64,000 bases of DNA from G965195345 sp965277625 (GTDB lineage Bacteria; Pseudomonadota; Gammaproteobacteria; CAKMZV01), in assembly GCA_965277625.1 (NCBI GenBank), contig OZ255827.1, positions 682,001 to 746,000 of the forward strand, given 5' to 3'. Below the pieces are notes generated by a model. The model was given only the letters and a program-made list of their open reading frames with translations, was not told the DNA's origin and did no database searches. Made by a program: the position numbers and the translations under genes. Below, piece by piece: positions 33,856 to 44,358 of the stretch (position 1 is its first letter; each line of letters starts with the position of its first letter).

Positions 33856-34432
33856 GCGATTGGTGGTGCTCATTTCGGGGCGAGGGACAAATTTTAAAGC
33901 CATCCATCAAGCGTGTCAACGCGGTGAACTGAACGCCGAAATCGTCGCTGTTATTTCTGATAATCCAGAGGCGGCTGGATTGGACTACGCTCAAGAACAT
34001 GCCATCCCAACAAAGACATTCAATTTTAAAAATTATTCCAATCGTGCACAATTTGAAGGGGCTTTGAGTGATACTGTGAATGAATATCAGCCTCATTGGA
34101 TTATTTTGGCCGGTTTCATGAGGGTTTTAAGTGGTCATTTCGTCGATAAGTATAAAGGAAAGATCGTGAATATTCATCCGTCATTACTACCAAAATATCC
34201 TGGGCTGAATACCCACCAAAGGGCTATTGATGCAGGAGATAAAGTCACGGGCGCCAGTGTCCATTTTGTCACGGCTGTTGTCGATGATGGACCCTTGATT
34301 AAACAGACTCAAATGGCCATTCTTCCCCAAGACAATGCCACTACGTTGAAGCAAAGACTATTACCAAAAGAAAATATTCTATATGTTGAGGCATTGGCTT
34401 TGGTGGTCAATGAGAAATTGAGATTGATATGA
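33848..34432 (+). CDS. purN: Phosphoribosylglycinamide formyltransferase
   Basis: Transfers a formyl group from 10-formyltetrahydrofolate to GAR. The 194-residue protein has the start LVVLISGRGTNFKAI, and the active-site stretch ILAGFMRVLSGHFVDKY, KIVNIHPSLLPKYPGLNTH and GASVHFVTAVVDDGPLI, with the catalytic Asn, His and Asp present. It overlaps purM upstream and the DUF3108 gene downstream by four bases. Confidence 0.98.
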   Translation: MLERLVVLISGRGTNFKAIHQACQRGELNAEIVAVISDNPEAAGLDYAQEHAIPTKTFNFKNYSNRAQFEGALSDTVNEYQPHWIILAGFMRVLSGHFVDKYKGKIVNIHPSLLPKYPGLNTHQRAIDAGDKVTGASVHFVTAVVDDGPLIKQTQMAILPQDNATTLKQRLLPKENILYVEALALVVNEKLRLI

Positions 34433-35121
34433 AAAACCTTGTAAAATTATTCCTTATATCGCTCATTTTGCTTAGCACGGGTTTACTGGCAAAAGGTCCG
34501 CAACCCTTTGAGGCAAAATATGAAGTCACTTATGGCTTAATCAGTCTAGGGACTGGCGTCATGAAATTAGCAAAAGTTGATGAGTTCAACTACCTGTTGA
34601 CGTTCGAGGCTGAAACGGATGGTGTGGTTTCGTGGTTGGTTGAAAATACTTTGATTGAAAAAAGTTGGCTCAGTATCAACTATGATGATCGTTTGGTCAC
34701 AGACAAATATTTCTTTAAATTAGAGGGTGATCACCCACAAGAGCATACGGTTTTGTTTGAATATTTAACGGGTACCATTCGCCGTTTAGATGGCAAAGAG
34801 TCGTGGGAGATTGACACGGATTTGGCGACCGATCGATTGGCCTTTGCATTTGCTATGGGCAATGACCTTTTGAATGGCTACCCTTTGCGTCAACCTTTTA
34901 TCATTGCCGGCTATCATCATTTGTGGCGTGTAGAATTTGAAAACAAAGGGGTTGAGAAGCGAAGTTATGCCGGAGCTGAGTATGATACAGTGCACATGCA
35001 CGCCAAATATAAAGACGAAGAAATTGACATATGGTTAGATGAAAATCAAGAATATAGACCCGTTGAAATCAGCTTTGATAGCGGTTCTGGCTGGTCTTCA
35101 AGATATGTGCTTAGCCAATAA
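34429..35121 (+). CDS. DUF3108 domain periplasmic protein
   Basis: A 230-residue protein with a signal peptide (LFLISLILLSTGLLA). The mature part starts FEAKYEVTYGLISLGTGVMKL and ends PVEISFDSGSGWSSRYVLSQ, the pattern of DUF3108, a beta-rich periplasmic family of unknown function. The gene overlaps purN by four bases; the purM-purN-DUF3108 order is widespread in gammaproteobacteria although the functional link is unknown. Confidence 0.85.
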   Translation: MKNLVKLFLISLILLSTGLLAKGPQPFEAKYEVTYGLISLGTGVMKLAKVDEFNYLLTFEAETDGVVSWLVENTLIEKSWLSINYDDRLVTDKYFFKLEGDHPQEHTVLFEYLTGTIRRLDGKESWEIDTDLATDRLAFAFAMGNDLLNGYPLRQPFIIAGYHHLWRVEFENKGVEKRSYAGAEYDTVHMHAKYKDEEIDIWLDENQEYRPVEISFDSGSGWSSRYVLSQ

Positions 35122-35138
35122 TTTTTCTTTTTAACACA

Positions 35139-35771
35139 ATGGATATTGATACTCAAAGAACCTTAACCTTATCAGCGCTTTATCAGTGCGCTCAGATCGT
35201 ACACAGCATTTCTGTTGATGGTGTTGCGACGCTGACAGATTATAAAGCGATTACCCAATTATTATTTGCAGAGGATAACGAAGCGTTCAACAATATCTTG
35301 AACGAAGTTAAGCCCTTTAAAACGGGTTTAGAGCATTTGGGCAAACAGCTGTCCGGTCAACAAGACAGTATTGAACATTTAGAAATAACGCGCTATGTGA
35401 TCAGCCTGATTGCCCTTGAGAAATCCTTCAGTAGTCAAACTCAGTTGTTACAGCAAGTGGCGGAAAAAATTGAATTATGTCATCAGCAAATGGGCGACAA
35501 TGACGATAAATTTGTTGAAAAAATAAAACAAGTGGCAGAAGTTTATGTGGAACATATTTCGTCCTTGCAACCGAGAATTCGAATCAAAGGCTCAAAAGGA
35601 CATTTGTCGAATCCCCAAAACTCTGAGCGCATTCGATGCATCCTATTGGCCGGTTTGCGAATTGCCATGCACTGGCGCACCTTGAACGGTCGTCGCTGGC
35701 ATTTGTTTTTTTTCCGCAGTCGATACATCAACAAAGGGAATGAGCTGTTGAATTCCATTGTGGATATGTAA
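35139..35771 (+). CDS. hflD: High frequency lysogenization protein HflD homolog
   Basis: A helical, peripheral membrane protein known in Escherichia coli for binding phage lambda CII; its normal cellular job is unclear. The 210-residue length matches. The C-terminal half is the best match: YVEHISSLQPRIRIKGS, then ERIRCILLAGLRIAMHW and RRWHLFFFRSRYINKG. The usual neighbours mnmA and purB are absent; it follows DUF3108 by 17 bases. Confidence 0.88.
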   Translation: MDIDTQRTLTLSALYQCAQIVHSISVDGVATLTDYKAITQLLFAEDNEAFNNILNEVKPFKTGLEHLGKQLSGQQDSIEHLEITRYVISLIALEKSFSSQTQLLQQVAEKIELCHQQMGDNDDKFVEKIKQVAEVYVEHISSLQPRIRIKGSKGHLSNPQNSERIRCILLAGLRIAMHWRTLNGRRWHLFFFRSRYINKGNELLNSIVDM

Positions 35772-35814
35772 ACAAAGAAATTTAACCTTAAACCAACATA
35801 TAACCAAATTAGCC

Positions 35815-36579
35815 ATGCATTTTCTAATTTCACCCGCTAAATCATTGGACTGTCTATCAGAACCACCCACACAACAGTTCAGCATGCCGGTATTCATCAA
35901 TGAAGCCACAATACTGGCCAAAATATTACAGAAAAAAAGTGCAAAAAAACTGAGAGGGCTGATGGACATCAGCGAGAAATTAAGCGAACTGAATGTGCAA
36001 CGTTATGCTCGGTGGAACGGTGACCTTGAAGGAGAGGAAGCTAAGCAAGCGGTTTTTATGTTTCAAGGCGATGTGTATCAAGGGTTGAATGTGAGCGATC
36101 TCAATGCCAATCAATTGTCCTATGTCAACGAGCATACATTTATCTTATCAGGCTTATACGGCTTACTGACCCCCTTAGATAAAATTTTACCTTACCGTTT
36201 AGAAATGGGTACGCAGCTCAAAAATCGACGTGGTCGTGACTTGTACGCATTTTGGCGGAAGAAAATTGCCAAACACATGAATCAGTCGGGTTCAGAGGTC
36301 TTCATCAATTTGGCCTCCAATGAATATATAAAATCTGTTGATCGTTCGCAATTAACCGCCCCCATGATTGATATGGTGTTCAAAGACTGGAGCAATGGTC
36401 AATATAAAGTGATTGGTTTTTTTGCCAAAAAAGCTCGGGGCATGATGTTGTCTTGGGCGGCAAAGCAACAAGTGACAGACCCGCAACAACTGAAACAATT
36501 TGATCAAGGGGGTTATGTTTATGATTCTGCACTTTCAACGCCACAAAAATGGGTATTTACTCGTAAAATAGCCGTATGA
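35815..36579 (+). CDS. yaaA: YaaA family (DUF328) peroxide stress protein
   Basis: DNA-binding protein that limits iron-driven oxidative damage in Escherichia coli. The ATG at 35815 gives MHFLISPAKSLD, the family's canonical start, and 254 residues; a longer reading from 35758 would overlap hflD and lacks family similarity. Other markers are FQGDVYQGL, LSGLYGLLTPLDKILPYRLEMG and INLASNEYIKSV. It overlaps lipA by four bases (ATGA), suggesting cotranslation of an oxidative-stress protein with an iron-sulphur enzyme. Confidence 0.95.
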   Translation: MHFLISPAKSLDCLSEPPTQQFSMPVFINEATILAKILQKKSAKKLRGLMDISEKLSELNVQRYARWNGDLEGEEAKQAVFMFQGDVYQGLNVSDLNANQLSYVNEHTFILSGLYGLLTPLDKILPYRLEMGTQLKNRRGRDLYAFWRKKIAKHMNQSGSEVFINLASNEYIKSVDRSQLTAPMIDMVFKDWSNGQYKVIGFFAKKARGMMLSWAAKQQVTDPQQLKQFDQGGYVYDSALSTPQKWVFTRKIAV

Positions 36580-37556
36580 ATACACAAAGCATTTCTTCCG
36601 ACATTCCCAAACTTAGAACGCTTAAAGCGAATATGAGTAAGGCCGAATACAAAGCCAGTAAACTGCGCGATCGTCCTGACCCCAATGCTCAGCGTTTAAA
36701 GAAACCAGCTTGGATAAAGGCGGTTTCTCCTAAGTTAGAGCACATTGGTCGCATCAAGGAAATCAAATCACTCATGAGATCGCTTGATTTACACAGTGTT
36801 TGTGAAGAAGCCTCATGCCCAAACTTAAGCGAATGTTTCAGTCATGGTACGGCAACATTTATGATTATGGGTGATATTTGTACACGCAAATGTCCATTTT
36901 GTGATGTGGCCCATGGTCGGCCTAAAGTATTGGATAAAAACGAACCCGAAAATTTAGCCAAAGCCATCTCTCATTTAGACTTGAAGTATGTTGTTATCAC
37001 CTCGGTTGATCGCGATGATCTTCGAGATGGCGGGGCAGCGCATTTTGCAGAATGCGTGTCGCGCATTCGATCTTATTCACCAAACATAAAAATTGAAACC
37101 TTGGTGCCTGATTTTAGAGGGTGCGAATCAATCGCCTTAGAAAATATAAAGCAAGGAACACCAGATGTTTTTAATCACAATTTAGAGACTGTACCGCGCA
37201 TTTATGATCGAACCCGACCTGGGGCAAATTATCAGGCATCGCTCAAATTATTAGAAAACTTCAAGGCACAACATGCTGAAGTACCGACCAAATCGGGCAT
37301 TATGGTCGGTCTGGGCGAATCCATGGAAGAAATCATTGAGGTCATGCAAGACCTCAGAAGTCATGGGGTCAATATGCTGACGGTCGGCCAATATCTCCAG
37401 CCCTCTCGTCACCACCTGCCTGTAGAGCGTTATGTGACGCCGAGCGAGTTTGCTTTTTTAGAAGAAGAGGGCAATCGCATGGGTTTTGAAAATGTTGCAG
37501 CAGGACCGATGGTACGTTCTTCCTATCACGCAGATTTGCAAGCAAAGTCGGTTTAA
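36576..37556 (+). CDS. lipA: Lipoyl synthase
   Basis: Radical-SAM enzyme that inserts two sulphur atoms into octanoyl-protein. Both iron-sulphur sites are present: the auxiliary cluster motif CEEASCPNLSEC and the radical-SAM motif CTRKCPFC. The 326-residue length is normal, and TVGQYLQPSRHHLPV and the C-terminal VRSSYHAD (Ser that ligates the auxiliary cluster) are intact. No lipB or lplA gene is nearby. It converges with queA across 136 bases in which I see no convincing terminator. Confidence 0.98.
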   Translation: MNTQSISSDIPKLRTLKANMSKAEYKASKLRDRPDPNAQRLKKPAWIKAVSPKLEHIGRIKEIKSLMRSLDLHSVCEEASCPNLSECFSHGTATFMIMGDICTRKCPFCDVAHGRPKVLDKNEPENLAKAISHLDLKYVVITSVDRDDLRDGGAAHFAECVSRIRSYSPNIKIETLVPDFRGCESIALENIKQGTPDVFNHNLETVPRIYDRTRPGANYQASLKLLENFKAQHAEVPTKSGIMVGLGESMEEIIEVMQDLRSHGVNMLTVGQYLQPSRHHLPVERYVTPSEFAFLEEEGNRMGFENVAAGPMVRSSYHADLQAKSV

Positions 37557-37692
37557 TCGGCATCTCCAATCATAGTCAACGGGCAGTATTGCACGTTGAC
37601 ATTATGCTCGTTTATTCGGCGGTTTAAGTTTATTTCGGCGTGAACTCGCACAAACCATAGCGCAAAGCATCCTTGCAAGAAGCGTCATATCC

Positions 37693-38727
37693 TCAATGGG
37701 CAGACGATTTAGGAATGAACATGGCATCGCCGTAGCTAAAAAATCGATACTGATTTTCGACAGCATAACGATAAGCGGTAAGCGTATTGTTGAAACCATA
37801 GAATGCACTTACCAACATCAACAGAGTGGAGTGGGGCAAATGAAAATTGGTGATGAGTGCATTGGTCAGACCAAATTGAAATCCAGGGGTAATGAAAATA
37901 TCGGTCTCGCCCTCAATGGCGTTGAGTTGACCTTGGCACTGTATCCAGGCGCTTTCTAAGCTACGCATCACCGTTGTTCCTACGGCAATAACACGGCCAT
38001 TCAGAGCCCGAGTTTGGATGATTTGATCGATGGTTTTTTGGTCGATGTGAAAATACTCGCTGTGCATTTTGTGATCTTTGATGGCTTCAACTTGAACGGG
38101 CTGAAATGTCCCAGCCCCCACGTGCAACGTGAGCTCGGCTGTTTGGATGCCTTTGTGAGCTATTTTCTTCATTAATTTGTGGCTGAAATGGAGTCCGGCT
38201 GTGGGTGTGGCTACAGCGCCATAATGTTGGGCGAATATGGTCTGGTAACGTTCGACATCGACCGCTTCGGCCTTGCGTTTTATATAAGGGGGGAGGGGGA
38301 GCTCACCATGGGTTTCAAGCAAAGCATAGACATCAATGTGTGGAGGAAACTGGATGGTATAAAAATGGTTCTCTCGACCGGTTATGGTGACTTCCAAGTC
38401 ACCTTTCAAAAGGATGATTTGGGTGCCAATCGCCGGCGCACGATTAGACTTAATGAACACTCGAGCTGAATGATCAGCCTTGAGTCGTTCAAAGAGTAGT
38501 TCAAGTTTCCCGCCACTTTTTTTATGACCATAGAGGCGAGCGGCCAGTGTTTTGGTATTGTTAAAGACTAATAAATCATTGGGCCTTAAGTGGTCGATCA
38601 AGTCGTTAAAGTGTTGATCTTCTAGGGTCTCACCGGCAATTAATAAGCGCGACTGATCTCGAACTTTACTGGGATATTGGGCAATCTGGTCGGGTGGCAG
38701 ATCAAAATCAAAATCCTTGGTGTTCAT
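37693..38727 (-). CDS. queA: S-adenosylmethionine:tRNA ribosyltransferase-isomerase
   Basis: Adds an epoxycyclopentane group from SAM to preQ1 in tRNA, the step before queuosine reduction. The 344-residue protein has the family start FDFDLPPDQIAQYP and the markers LLVFNNTKTLAARL, YGAVATPTAGLHFS and LHVGAGTFQPV. It overlaps trkH by four bases. The usual neighbours tgt and yajC are missing, but queH for the next step lies about 20 kb away in this window. Confidence 0.97.
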   Translation of the reverse strand: MNTKDFDFDLPPDQIAQYPSKVRDQSRLLIAGETLEDQHFNDLIDHLRPNDLLVFNNTKTLAARLYGHKKSGGKLELLFERLKADHSARVFIKSNRAPAIGTQIILLKGDLEVTITGRENHFYTIQFPPHIDVYALLETHGELPLPPYIKRKAEAVDVERYQTIFAQHYGAVATPTAGLHFSHKLMKKIAHKGIQTAELTLHVGAGTFQPVQVEAIKDHKMHSEYFHIDQKTIDQIIQTRALNGRVIAVGTTVMRSLESAWIQCQGQLNAIEGETDIFITPGFQFGLTNALITNFHLPHSTLLMLVSAFYGFNNTLTAYRYAVENQYRFFSYGDAMFIPKSSAH

Positions 38728-40187
38728 GTACGCCAGAATACCGGGGTTAACAAAACCACCAGTGTATAAAACTCTAATCGACCCAGCAACATGGCAAAAC
38801 TTAAGACATATTTTGCTGTGATGCTCACACCTGAATAGTTTATGGCAGCATTGCCCATGGCTGGGCCCAAATTATTGATACATGAAGATAGGGTGGTAAA
38901 AGCGGTCAGAGGCGGCTCTCCTGCAATGAGTAGGATCAGAAATAGCAATAAAAATGAGGAGACGTACAAGGCAAAAAAGCCCCAAATGGTGTTGACGATG
39001 CGCTCTGGAATAACTTGTTCGTTGAGGCGTAGGGGTTTAATCGCACGGGGGTGGATTAACATGATGATTTCTCGTAGGCCCTGTTTGAAAAGCAGTATGA
39101 GGCGAATGACTTTCATGCCACCGCCGGTAGAGCCTGCACAAGCTCCAATAAAACTTGCAAAAATTAATATATAAGGTATGCCACTGGGCCAGTTGTACCA
39201 ATCCGTTGTGGTAAAACCAGCGGTTGAAGCCAGAGAGATGGTTTGAAAAATACCGTGGCGAAGCGCGTCAGAAATTGGAAGTTCGGTATTATAAAAAAGT
39301 AGTAAACTACAGATCACACAAAGAATGGCCATTAAATAAAGGAAAATGCGCGTTTCAGTATCTCTGAAATAACTCAAAATGCCGCCCAAATTACGACGAT
39401 GCCAAGCGTTGAAGTGTAAGGTGAAATTGACAGCTGAAATCAGAATGAATAAGATGGCTATGGACTCAATGATGGGACTGTCAAAATAAGCAAAACTGTT
39501 GTCGTAGGTCGAAAACCCACCAATCGAGATGGTTGAAAAACTGTGGGTAATGGCTTCAAACCAGTTCATGCCAGCGAGCTTATAGGCAATGGCACAAAGG
39601 ACGGTTAGGGCCAAATATATGCCCCATAGCGCCTTGGCTGTTTCTGAAATGCGCGGTGATAGTTTCTCATCTTTCATTGGGCTGGCTAATTCAGCTTTAA
39701 ACATGAATTGCCCACCCACACCCAAAGTTGGTAAAACGGCAATGGCCAGAACGATGATGCCCATCCCCCCATACCATTGCAGTTGCTGGCGGTAAAACAA
39801 CAGTGATTTCGGTAATGTTTCCAAATTGGTAAAGACCGTTGCCCCTGTTGTTGTTAATCCTGAAAATGACTCAAACAAGGTGTCGCTGAACCCTAAATGT
39901 GCGGTCTCTAAGGTCAGATGAAAGGGTAGTGTGCCAATTAACCCTAAGCTAACCCAATAGAGAACAACGATGATAAAACCATCTTTTAATTTTGGTGTGC
40001 TCTCTTTATAGCTGGCTGTGGGCACATAGATTAAAGCGGCAAGCAAGATTGTGAAAAAACCCGTCATGGCAAATGATGAAAACGTTTGCTCTTCATAAAT
40101 GAAGGCAACAGCCATTGGCGCGATCATGGTGACACTGTACATGGCAATGAGCATGCCGAGTACGCGAGCAATGGTGGGTAAACTCAT
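38724..40187 (-). CDS. trkH: Trk potassium uptake protein, TrkH family
   Basis: Channel-like subunit for potassium uptake in the inner membrane. The 487-residue protein has many hydrophobic segments and the four pore repeats, including SGLTTTGATVF, FSTISIGGFSTYD, STAGFTTTDW and LSSCINNLGPAMG. It is 72 bases downstream of trkA on the same strand, so the gate subunit and the pore are cotranscribed, and it overlaps queA. Confidence 0.96.
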   Translation of the reverse strand: MSLPTIARVLGMLIAMYSVTMIAPMAVAFIYEEQTFSSFAMTGFFTILLAALIYVPTASYKESTPKLKDGFIIVVLYWVSLGLIGTLPFHLTLETAHLGFSDTLFESFSGLTTTGATVFTNLETLPKSLLFYRQQLQWYGGMGIIVLAIAVLPTLGVGGQFMFKAELASPMKDEKLSPRISETAKALWGIYLALTVLCAIAYKLAGMNWFEAITHSFSTISIGGFSTYDNSFAYFDSPIIESIAILFILISAVNFTLHFNAWHRRNLGGILSYFRDTETRIFLYLMAILCVICSLLLFYNTELPISDALRHGIFQTISLASTAGFTTTDWYNWPSGIPYILIFASFIGACAGSTGGGMKVIRLILLFKQGLREIIMLIHPRAIKPLRLNEQVIPERIVNTIWGFFALYVSSFLLLFLILLIAGEPPLTAFTTLSSCINNLGPAMGNAAINYSGVSITAKYVLSFAMLLGRLEFYTLVVLLTPVFWRT

Positions 40188-40259
40188 GTCTATTTATGGG
40201 CGATGTTAAAGTTCATAAAGCAACTGGGACCATTGTTGGTATGCGCTAATGAATAGTGA

Positions 40260-41639
40260 CTATTTGATACAAAACAATTGTTCAACGGCAGGAACTGACT
40301 GGCGATCGTTGACAAACACAATGATGTGGTCTTCCGTTTCGATGACCGTACTATTATGGGCAATGACGATTTCATCTTGGCGTAAGATGGCGCCAATAAT
40401 CACGCCCTCAGGCAGATCAATGTCTTTAATGGCTTTACCAATGGTCTTTGAGTTGGATGAATTGCCGTGAACGATGAGCTCCAATACTTCGGCACTGCCT
40501 AATCTAACCGTATGCGCCTCAGCGGTGTCATCTTTGCGCATGAACGCCAAAACATTAGAAATGGTGATCAAGTCGGGGGAAATCGCTGCATCAATCTTAG
40601 AACTTTCTAATAGTGTCATGTAATCGGGTTTGTTGATCAGCGTCATCACCTTTTTAGTGTGCAGTGATTTTGCCAGCATTGAGCTAATGATGTTGTCCTC
40701 GTCACTATTGGTTAATGCCATAAACACATCAGAATCAAAAATATTTTCTTGATTTAGCAACACTCTATCCGTGGCGTCGCCTCTTAATACCACGGCTTTT
40801 TCTAAGCGTTCAGCAATATATTGTGATCGGTCTGCATTGTGTTCAATGATTTTGACTGAGTGCATCTTGTCTTCTAAGGCGCGGGCTAAACGGTATCCAA
40901 TATGCCCACCACCGGCAATGGTGATGGATTTATAGGGTTTTTCAGTCCGCTGTAACTCACCCATAATAAGCCGAATATGATTTTTTTCAGCGATGAAAAA
41001 GATTTCATCATTGGCTTGAACAATCGTATCAGCTTCGGGTTTTATTGGTTGCCCCCCTCTGTACAGTGCGACAATGCGGGTATCTACTTCATTTGGCAGG
41101 TGCGATTTTAGGGCGATGATTTTTTTATTCACCATCATCCCGCCTGGATATATTTTGACCGCAACCATACGCACCTTACCTTTTGCAAAGTCTATGACTT
41201 GGAGGGCACCAGGGGTTTCGATCAATTTTCGAATGTACTCCGTCACGATGCGTTGGGGGCTGATGAAATGCTCGATTACTTGCGCGCCAGCGGCATCGGT
41301 CGAAATTAAATCACGATGCGCCCAGTAACCAGGTAATCGAACACGACATAATTTACTTGCTTCGCTATTAAAGCGTTGTGCAATATGACAGGCTAGGATA
41401 TTGGATTCATCATCTCGGGTGACTGCAATGATGATGTCAGCGGTTTCTGCTTCAGCGCGGCGTAATGTTATGGGATCTGAGGCAATGCCGTTGACCAATC
41501 GGACGTCAATAGAGCTTCTTAACAGCTCTAAGCGTTGCACATTGCTATCGACGACCGTAATGTTGTTATTTTCTTCCGCAGCAAGGTGACGCGCCAGCGC
41601 TTTGCCAACACGGCCAGCACCCAAAATCAGAACATTCAT
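40260..41639 (-). CDS. trkA: Trk potassium transporter regulatory subunit
   Basis: Cytoplasmic NAD(H)-binding gating protein of the Trk system. The 459-residue product is a tandem of two RCK modules: the first Rossmann motif is LILGAGRVGKALARHLA at the N-terminus and the second is IAGGGHIGYRLARALE near residue 233, each followed by a TrkA-C domain. Two RCK pairs and the length match proteobacterial TrkA. It lies 174 bases downstream of ftsK on the same strand. Confidence 0.97.
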   Translation of the reverse strand: MNVLILGAGRVGKALARHLAAEENNNITVVDSNVQRLELLRSSIDVRLVNGIASDPITLRRAEAETADIIIAVTRDDESNILACHIAQRFNSEASKLCRVRLPGYWAHRDLISTDAAGAQVIEHFISPQRIVTEYIRKLIETPGALQVIDFAKGKVRMVAVKIYPGGMMVNKKIIALKSHLPNEVDTRIVALYRGGQPIKPEADTIVQANDEIFFIAEKNHIRLIMGELQRTEKPYKSITIAGGGHIGYRLARALEDKMHSVKIIEHNADRSQYIAERLEKAVVLRGDATDRVLLNQENIFDSDVFMALTNSDEDNIISSMLAKSLHTKKVMTLINKPDYMTLLESSKIDAAISPDLITISNVLAFMRKDDTAEAHTVRLGSAEVLELIVHGNSSNSKTIGKAIKDIDLPEGVIIGAILRQDEIVIAHNSTVIETEDHIIVFVNDRQSVPAVEQLFCIK

Positions 41640-41813
41640 CGATTAGCCTCTATGAAAAGCCGTAAAAATACGGTTAAACGGCTGGTATTAATAGAAAATA
41701 AGTTCAAGTTGATTGGTCTATGTGTTAGCAGGTTTTGAAATGACACGGTTTATCATTAATTACGGCATATATTTTAATTCAATATGGCCATTTACGATAG
41801 TAATACATAAAAT

Positions 41814-44180
41814 TTATAGAATTTCGCGCAAACCATTTTTGTTCATTTTACTAACAATGCCCTTGGCTTCCATTTCTTCTATTAACCGAGCTGCACGGTT
41901 ATACCCAATGCGCAGTTCACGTTGTATTCTTGAAATAGAGGCTTTACCAGATGTCATCACCACATTAACCGCTTCTTCATAGAGGGCGGAATCCTCATCT
42001 TCATGGGACTGTTTCTTGCCATGATCTAATGCTTCAGGTTCTTCAACCAATTTTTCTAAATAGGTTGGCGGTGGATTATGACTTTTAACAAAGTCCACAA
42101 CACGGTGTACTTCAGCGTCTGAAACAAATGCGCCATGACCGCGCATGGGTAATCCACTGCCTGGTGGCAGATAAAGCATATCGCCCATGCCCAATAATTG
42201 TTCAGCCCCCCCTTGGTCGATGATGGTTCGAGAATCGATTTTGGTCGAGACTTGGAAAGACAAGCGGGTGGGTATGTTGGCTTTGATCAAGCCCGTAATC
42301 ACGTTGACCGAAGGCCGCTGGGTCGCGAGAATCAAATGGATACCTGCCGCTCGAGCCTTCTGCGCTAAACGCGCAATCAATTCTTCAATTTGTTTGCCAA
42401 CGACCATCATCAGATCGGCAAATTCATCAATAACGATGACGATAAAGTTGAGGGGTTCTAATTCAGGAGACTCTTCCGCCATTTCATGTCCATAAATGGG
42501 GGTTGGTTTATACAGTGGATCTTTGATGGGATGCCCTTCGTCGCGGGCTTTCTTAATCTTATCGTTCATCCCCTGAATGTTTCTCACGCCTAATATGGAC
42601 ATTAATTTGTATCGGCGCTCCATTTCAGCCACGCTCCATTTCAACGCATTGGCCGCTTGACTCATATCTGTTACCACGGGGCTTAACAAGTGCGGAATGC
42701 CTTCATAGATAGACAGTTCCAACATCTTCGGGTCAATCATAATGAATTTGACTTGTTCGGGCGGCGCTTTAAAAATTAAACTTAAGATCATTGAATTAAT
42801 GCCCACAGACTTGCCTGAGCCGGTCGTACCAGCGACCAATATGTGGGGCATTTTTGCGAGATCAACCACCACGGCATCACCAGCAATGTCCTTGCCCAAT
42901 CCTAAGGTCATGGCATGTTTTGATTGGACAAAAACGTCAGATTGCAAGATTTCTTTAAAACTGACCATCTCACGTTTTAAATTGGGTATTTCAATGCCTA
43001 TAACCGACTTGCCAATAATGACATCAACCACGCGTACACTTTGAACGGCCATTGCCCTGGCAAGGTCTTTGGCCAGCAAACTGATCTGATTGACTTTGAC
43101 CCCAGGTGCGGGTTGTATTTCAAATAAAGTCACCACAGGGCCAGGTTGTATGGCTTCCACAGTGATGCTGATATTAAAATGCTCCAAACTGTCTTTTAAT
43201 TTTGTGGCCAATTGTTGCAAGTCGGTTTCAGAATACCCTTGTGTTTTTTCTGGAATTGGGTCTAATAAATCAACGGAGGGTAAAACGCCAGATTTATGCG
43301 TCATTGAATCAGATTTTGCTTTGGTTAACGACGCCATAGGCGCTGTTGGTATGGTTGCAGTCGCTGAGGGTTCAGTTTTCAGGTTGGCTGGTGCAACGGC
43401 ATCGAAATTTGGTTCATCAAGTGGATTGATTTGATTTGAAACAGGGGGGATTTCTAAAGACTGATCAAACTTTTGATCGGGCAACACGCCTGCAAAATGA
43501 GCTTGCTGAGCAGAGGGGCTAGCTTCCGACCGGGTTGGGATTGTGTGATTTTTTTGAATTTTTCTTTGTGGAAATTTCGGCATTTTAAACGTCAGCCAAG
43601 ACATTTTTTCTCGGAGTGTACGTTTTTGTGTGGGTTTAAGGTCAGCAAGTCTATTGTCTTCTGGTCTTTTTGATGTTTTGAACAAAGCGAGTATTGAAGC
43701 GCCCGTCTTTTCAAATAAGGTGATACAAGACATGGCCGTTGCGAGGGTGAATGCAAAAAGAAACAGGACATTGAGTATCAAAATGGTTCCAAGAAAACCA
43801 AACCAATTTTGTAAATGCTGAACGATCCAATGACCAATAATGCCCCCATTAAGGACATGGCTCGGTGTATCGATGGTGACCAAACCACAGAGGGCAAAAA
43901 ACATAACCATGAGCCCCATAAATCGCCCCCAAGCTGGCAAATTGAGCGACCCTCCAATTCTTTCACGAAGCTGCCATAGCCTGTCACATAGACTGATCAA
44001 TATGATGAGTGGGATAAGATAGGCGATGTTTCCAAGCAACAATTTTAAGTAATGACCCATCCAAAGACCAAAAGATCCTGCTTCATCTGTACGTAATGCC
44101 ACATACAAATACACAGCACTCGACAGGTAAGCTAAGTAGATAACAATACGGAAGGGCGGCGCGACAGTTGCGGTACTCAT
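41814..44180 (-). CDS. ftsK: DNA translocase FtsK
   Basis: Septal DNA pump that clears chromosome dimers and activates XerCD. The 788-residue protein has four to five membrane segments in the first 180 residues, a Pro/Ala/Ser-rich linker to about residue 300, and the motor domain with Walker A GTTGSGKSVGINSMI and Walker B FIVIVIDEFADLMM. The C-terminal winged-helix gamma domain (SISRIQRELRIGYNRAARLIEEME) that reads KOPS sites is present. The linker is much shorter than in Escherichia coli FtsK (1,329 residues), giving an SpoIIIE-like size. It is divergent from nothing: yceH lies upstream on the same strand across 178 bases. Confidence 0.97.
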   Translation of the reverse strand: MSTATVAPPFRIVIYLAYLSSAVYLYVALRTDEAGSFGLWMGHYLKLLLGNIAYLIPLIILISLCDRLWQLRERIGGSLNLPAWGRFMGLMVMFFALCGLVTIDTPSHVLNGGIIGHWIVQHLQNWFGFLGTILILNVLFLFAFTLATAMSCITLFEKTGASILALFKTSKRPEDNRLADLKPTQKRTLREKMSWLTFKMPKFPQRKIQKNHTIPTRSEASPSAQQAHFAGVLPDQKFDQSLEIPPVSNQINPLDEPNFDAVAPANLKTEPSATATIPTAPMASLTKAKSDSMTHKSGVLPSVDLLDPIPEKTQGYSETDLQQLATKLKDSLEHFNISITVEAIQPGPVVTLFEIQPAPGVKVNQISLLAKDLARAMAVQSVRVVDVIIGKSVIGIEIPNLKREMVSFKEILQSDVFVQSKHAMTLGLGKDIAGDAVVVDLAKMPHILVAGTTGSGKSVGINSMILSLIFKAPPEQVKFIMIDPKMLELSIYEGIPHLLSPVVTDMSQAANALKWSVAEMERRYKLMSILGVRNIQGMNDKIKKARDEGHPIKDPLYKPTPIYGHEMAEESPELEPLNFIVIVIDEFADLMMVVGKQIEELIARLAQKARAAGIHLILATQRPSVNVITGLIKANIPTRLSFQVSTKIDSRTIIDQGGAEQLLGMGDMLYLPPGSGLPMRGHGAFVSDAEVHRVVDFVKSHNPPPTYLEKLVEEPEALDHGKKQSHEDEDSALYEEAVNVVMTSGKASISRIQRELRIGYNRAARLIEEMEAKGIVSKMNKNGLREIL

Positions 44181-44358
44181 GGCTATATTTTACATTAACA
44201 GCATCATATTAATACATTGTATTTTAAAGAAATAACACATAAATGTTTTGCGCAATTCCCACCCAAACAGCTGATGAACTTCTTTCCCTATATCCTTGTC
44301 GCAAAGGTGGATGGACCTGATTGATATATTGGCGGGTCGGCTTGTGGTGCGAGATGGG

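Noticed and set aside
35543..35969. Antisense frames opposite hflD and yaaA
   Set aside because: They are complements of well-supported genes and show no family features.
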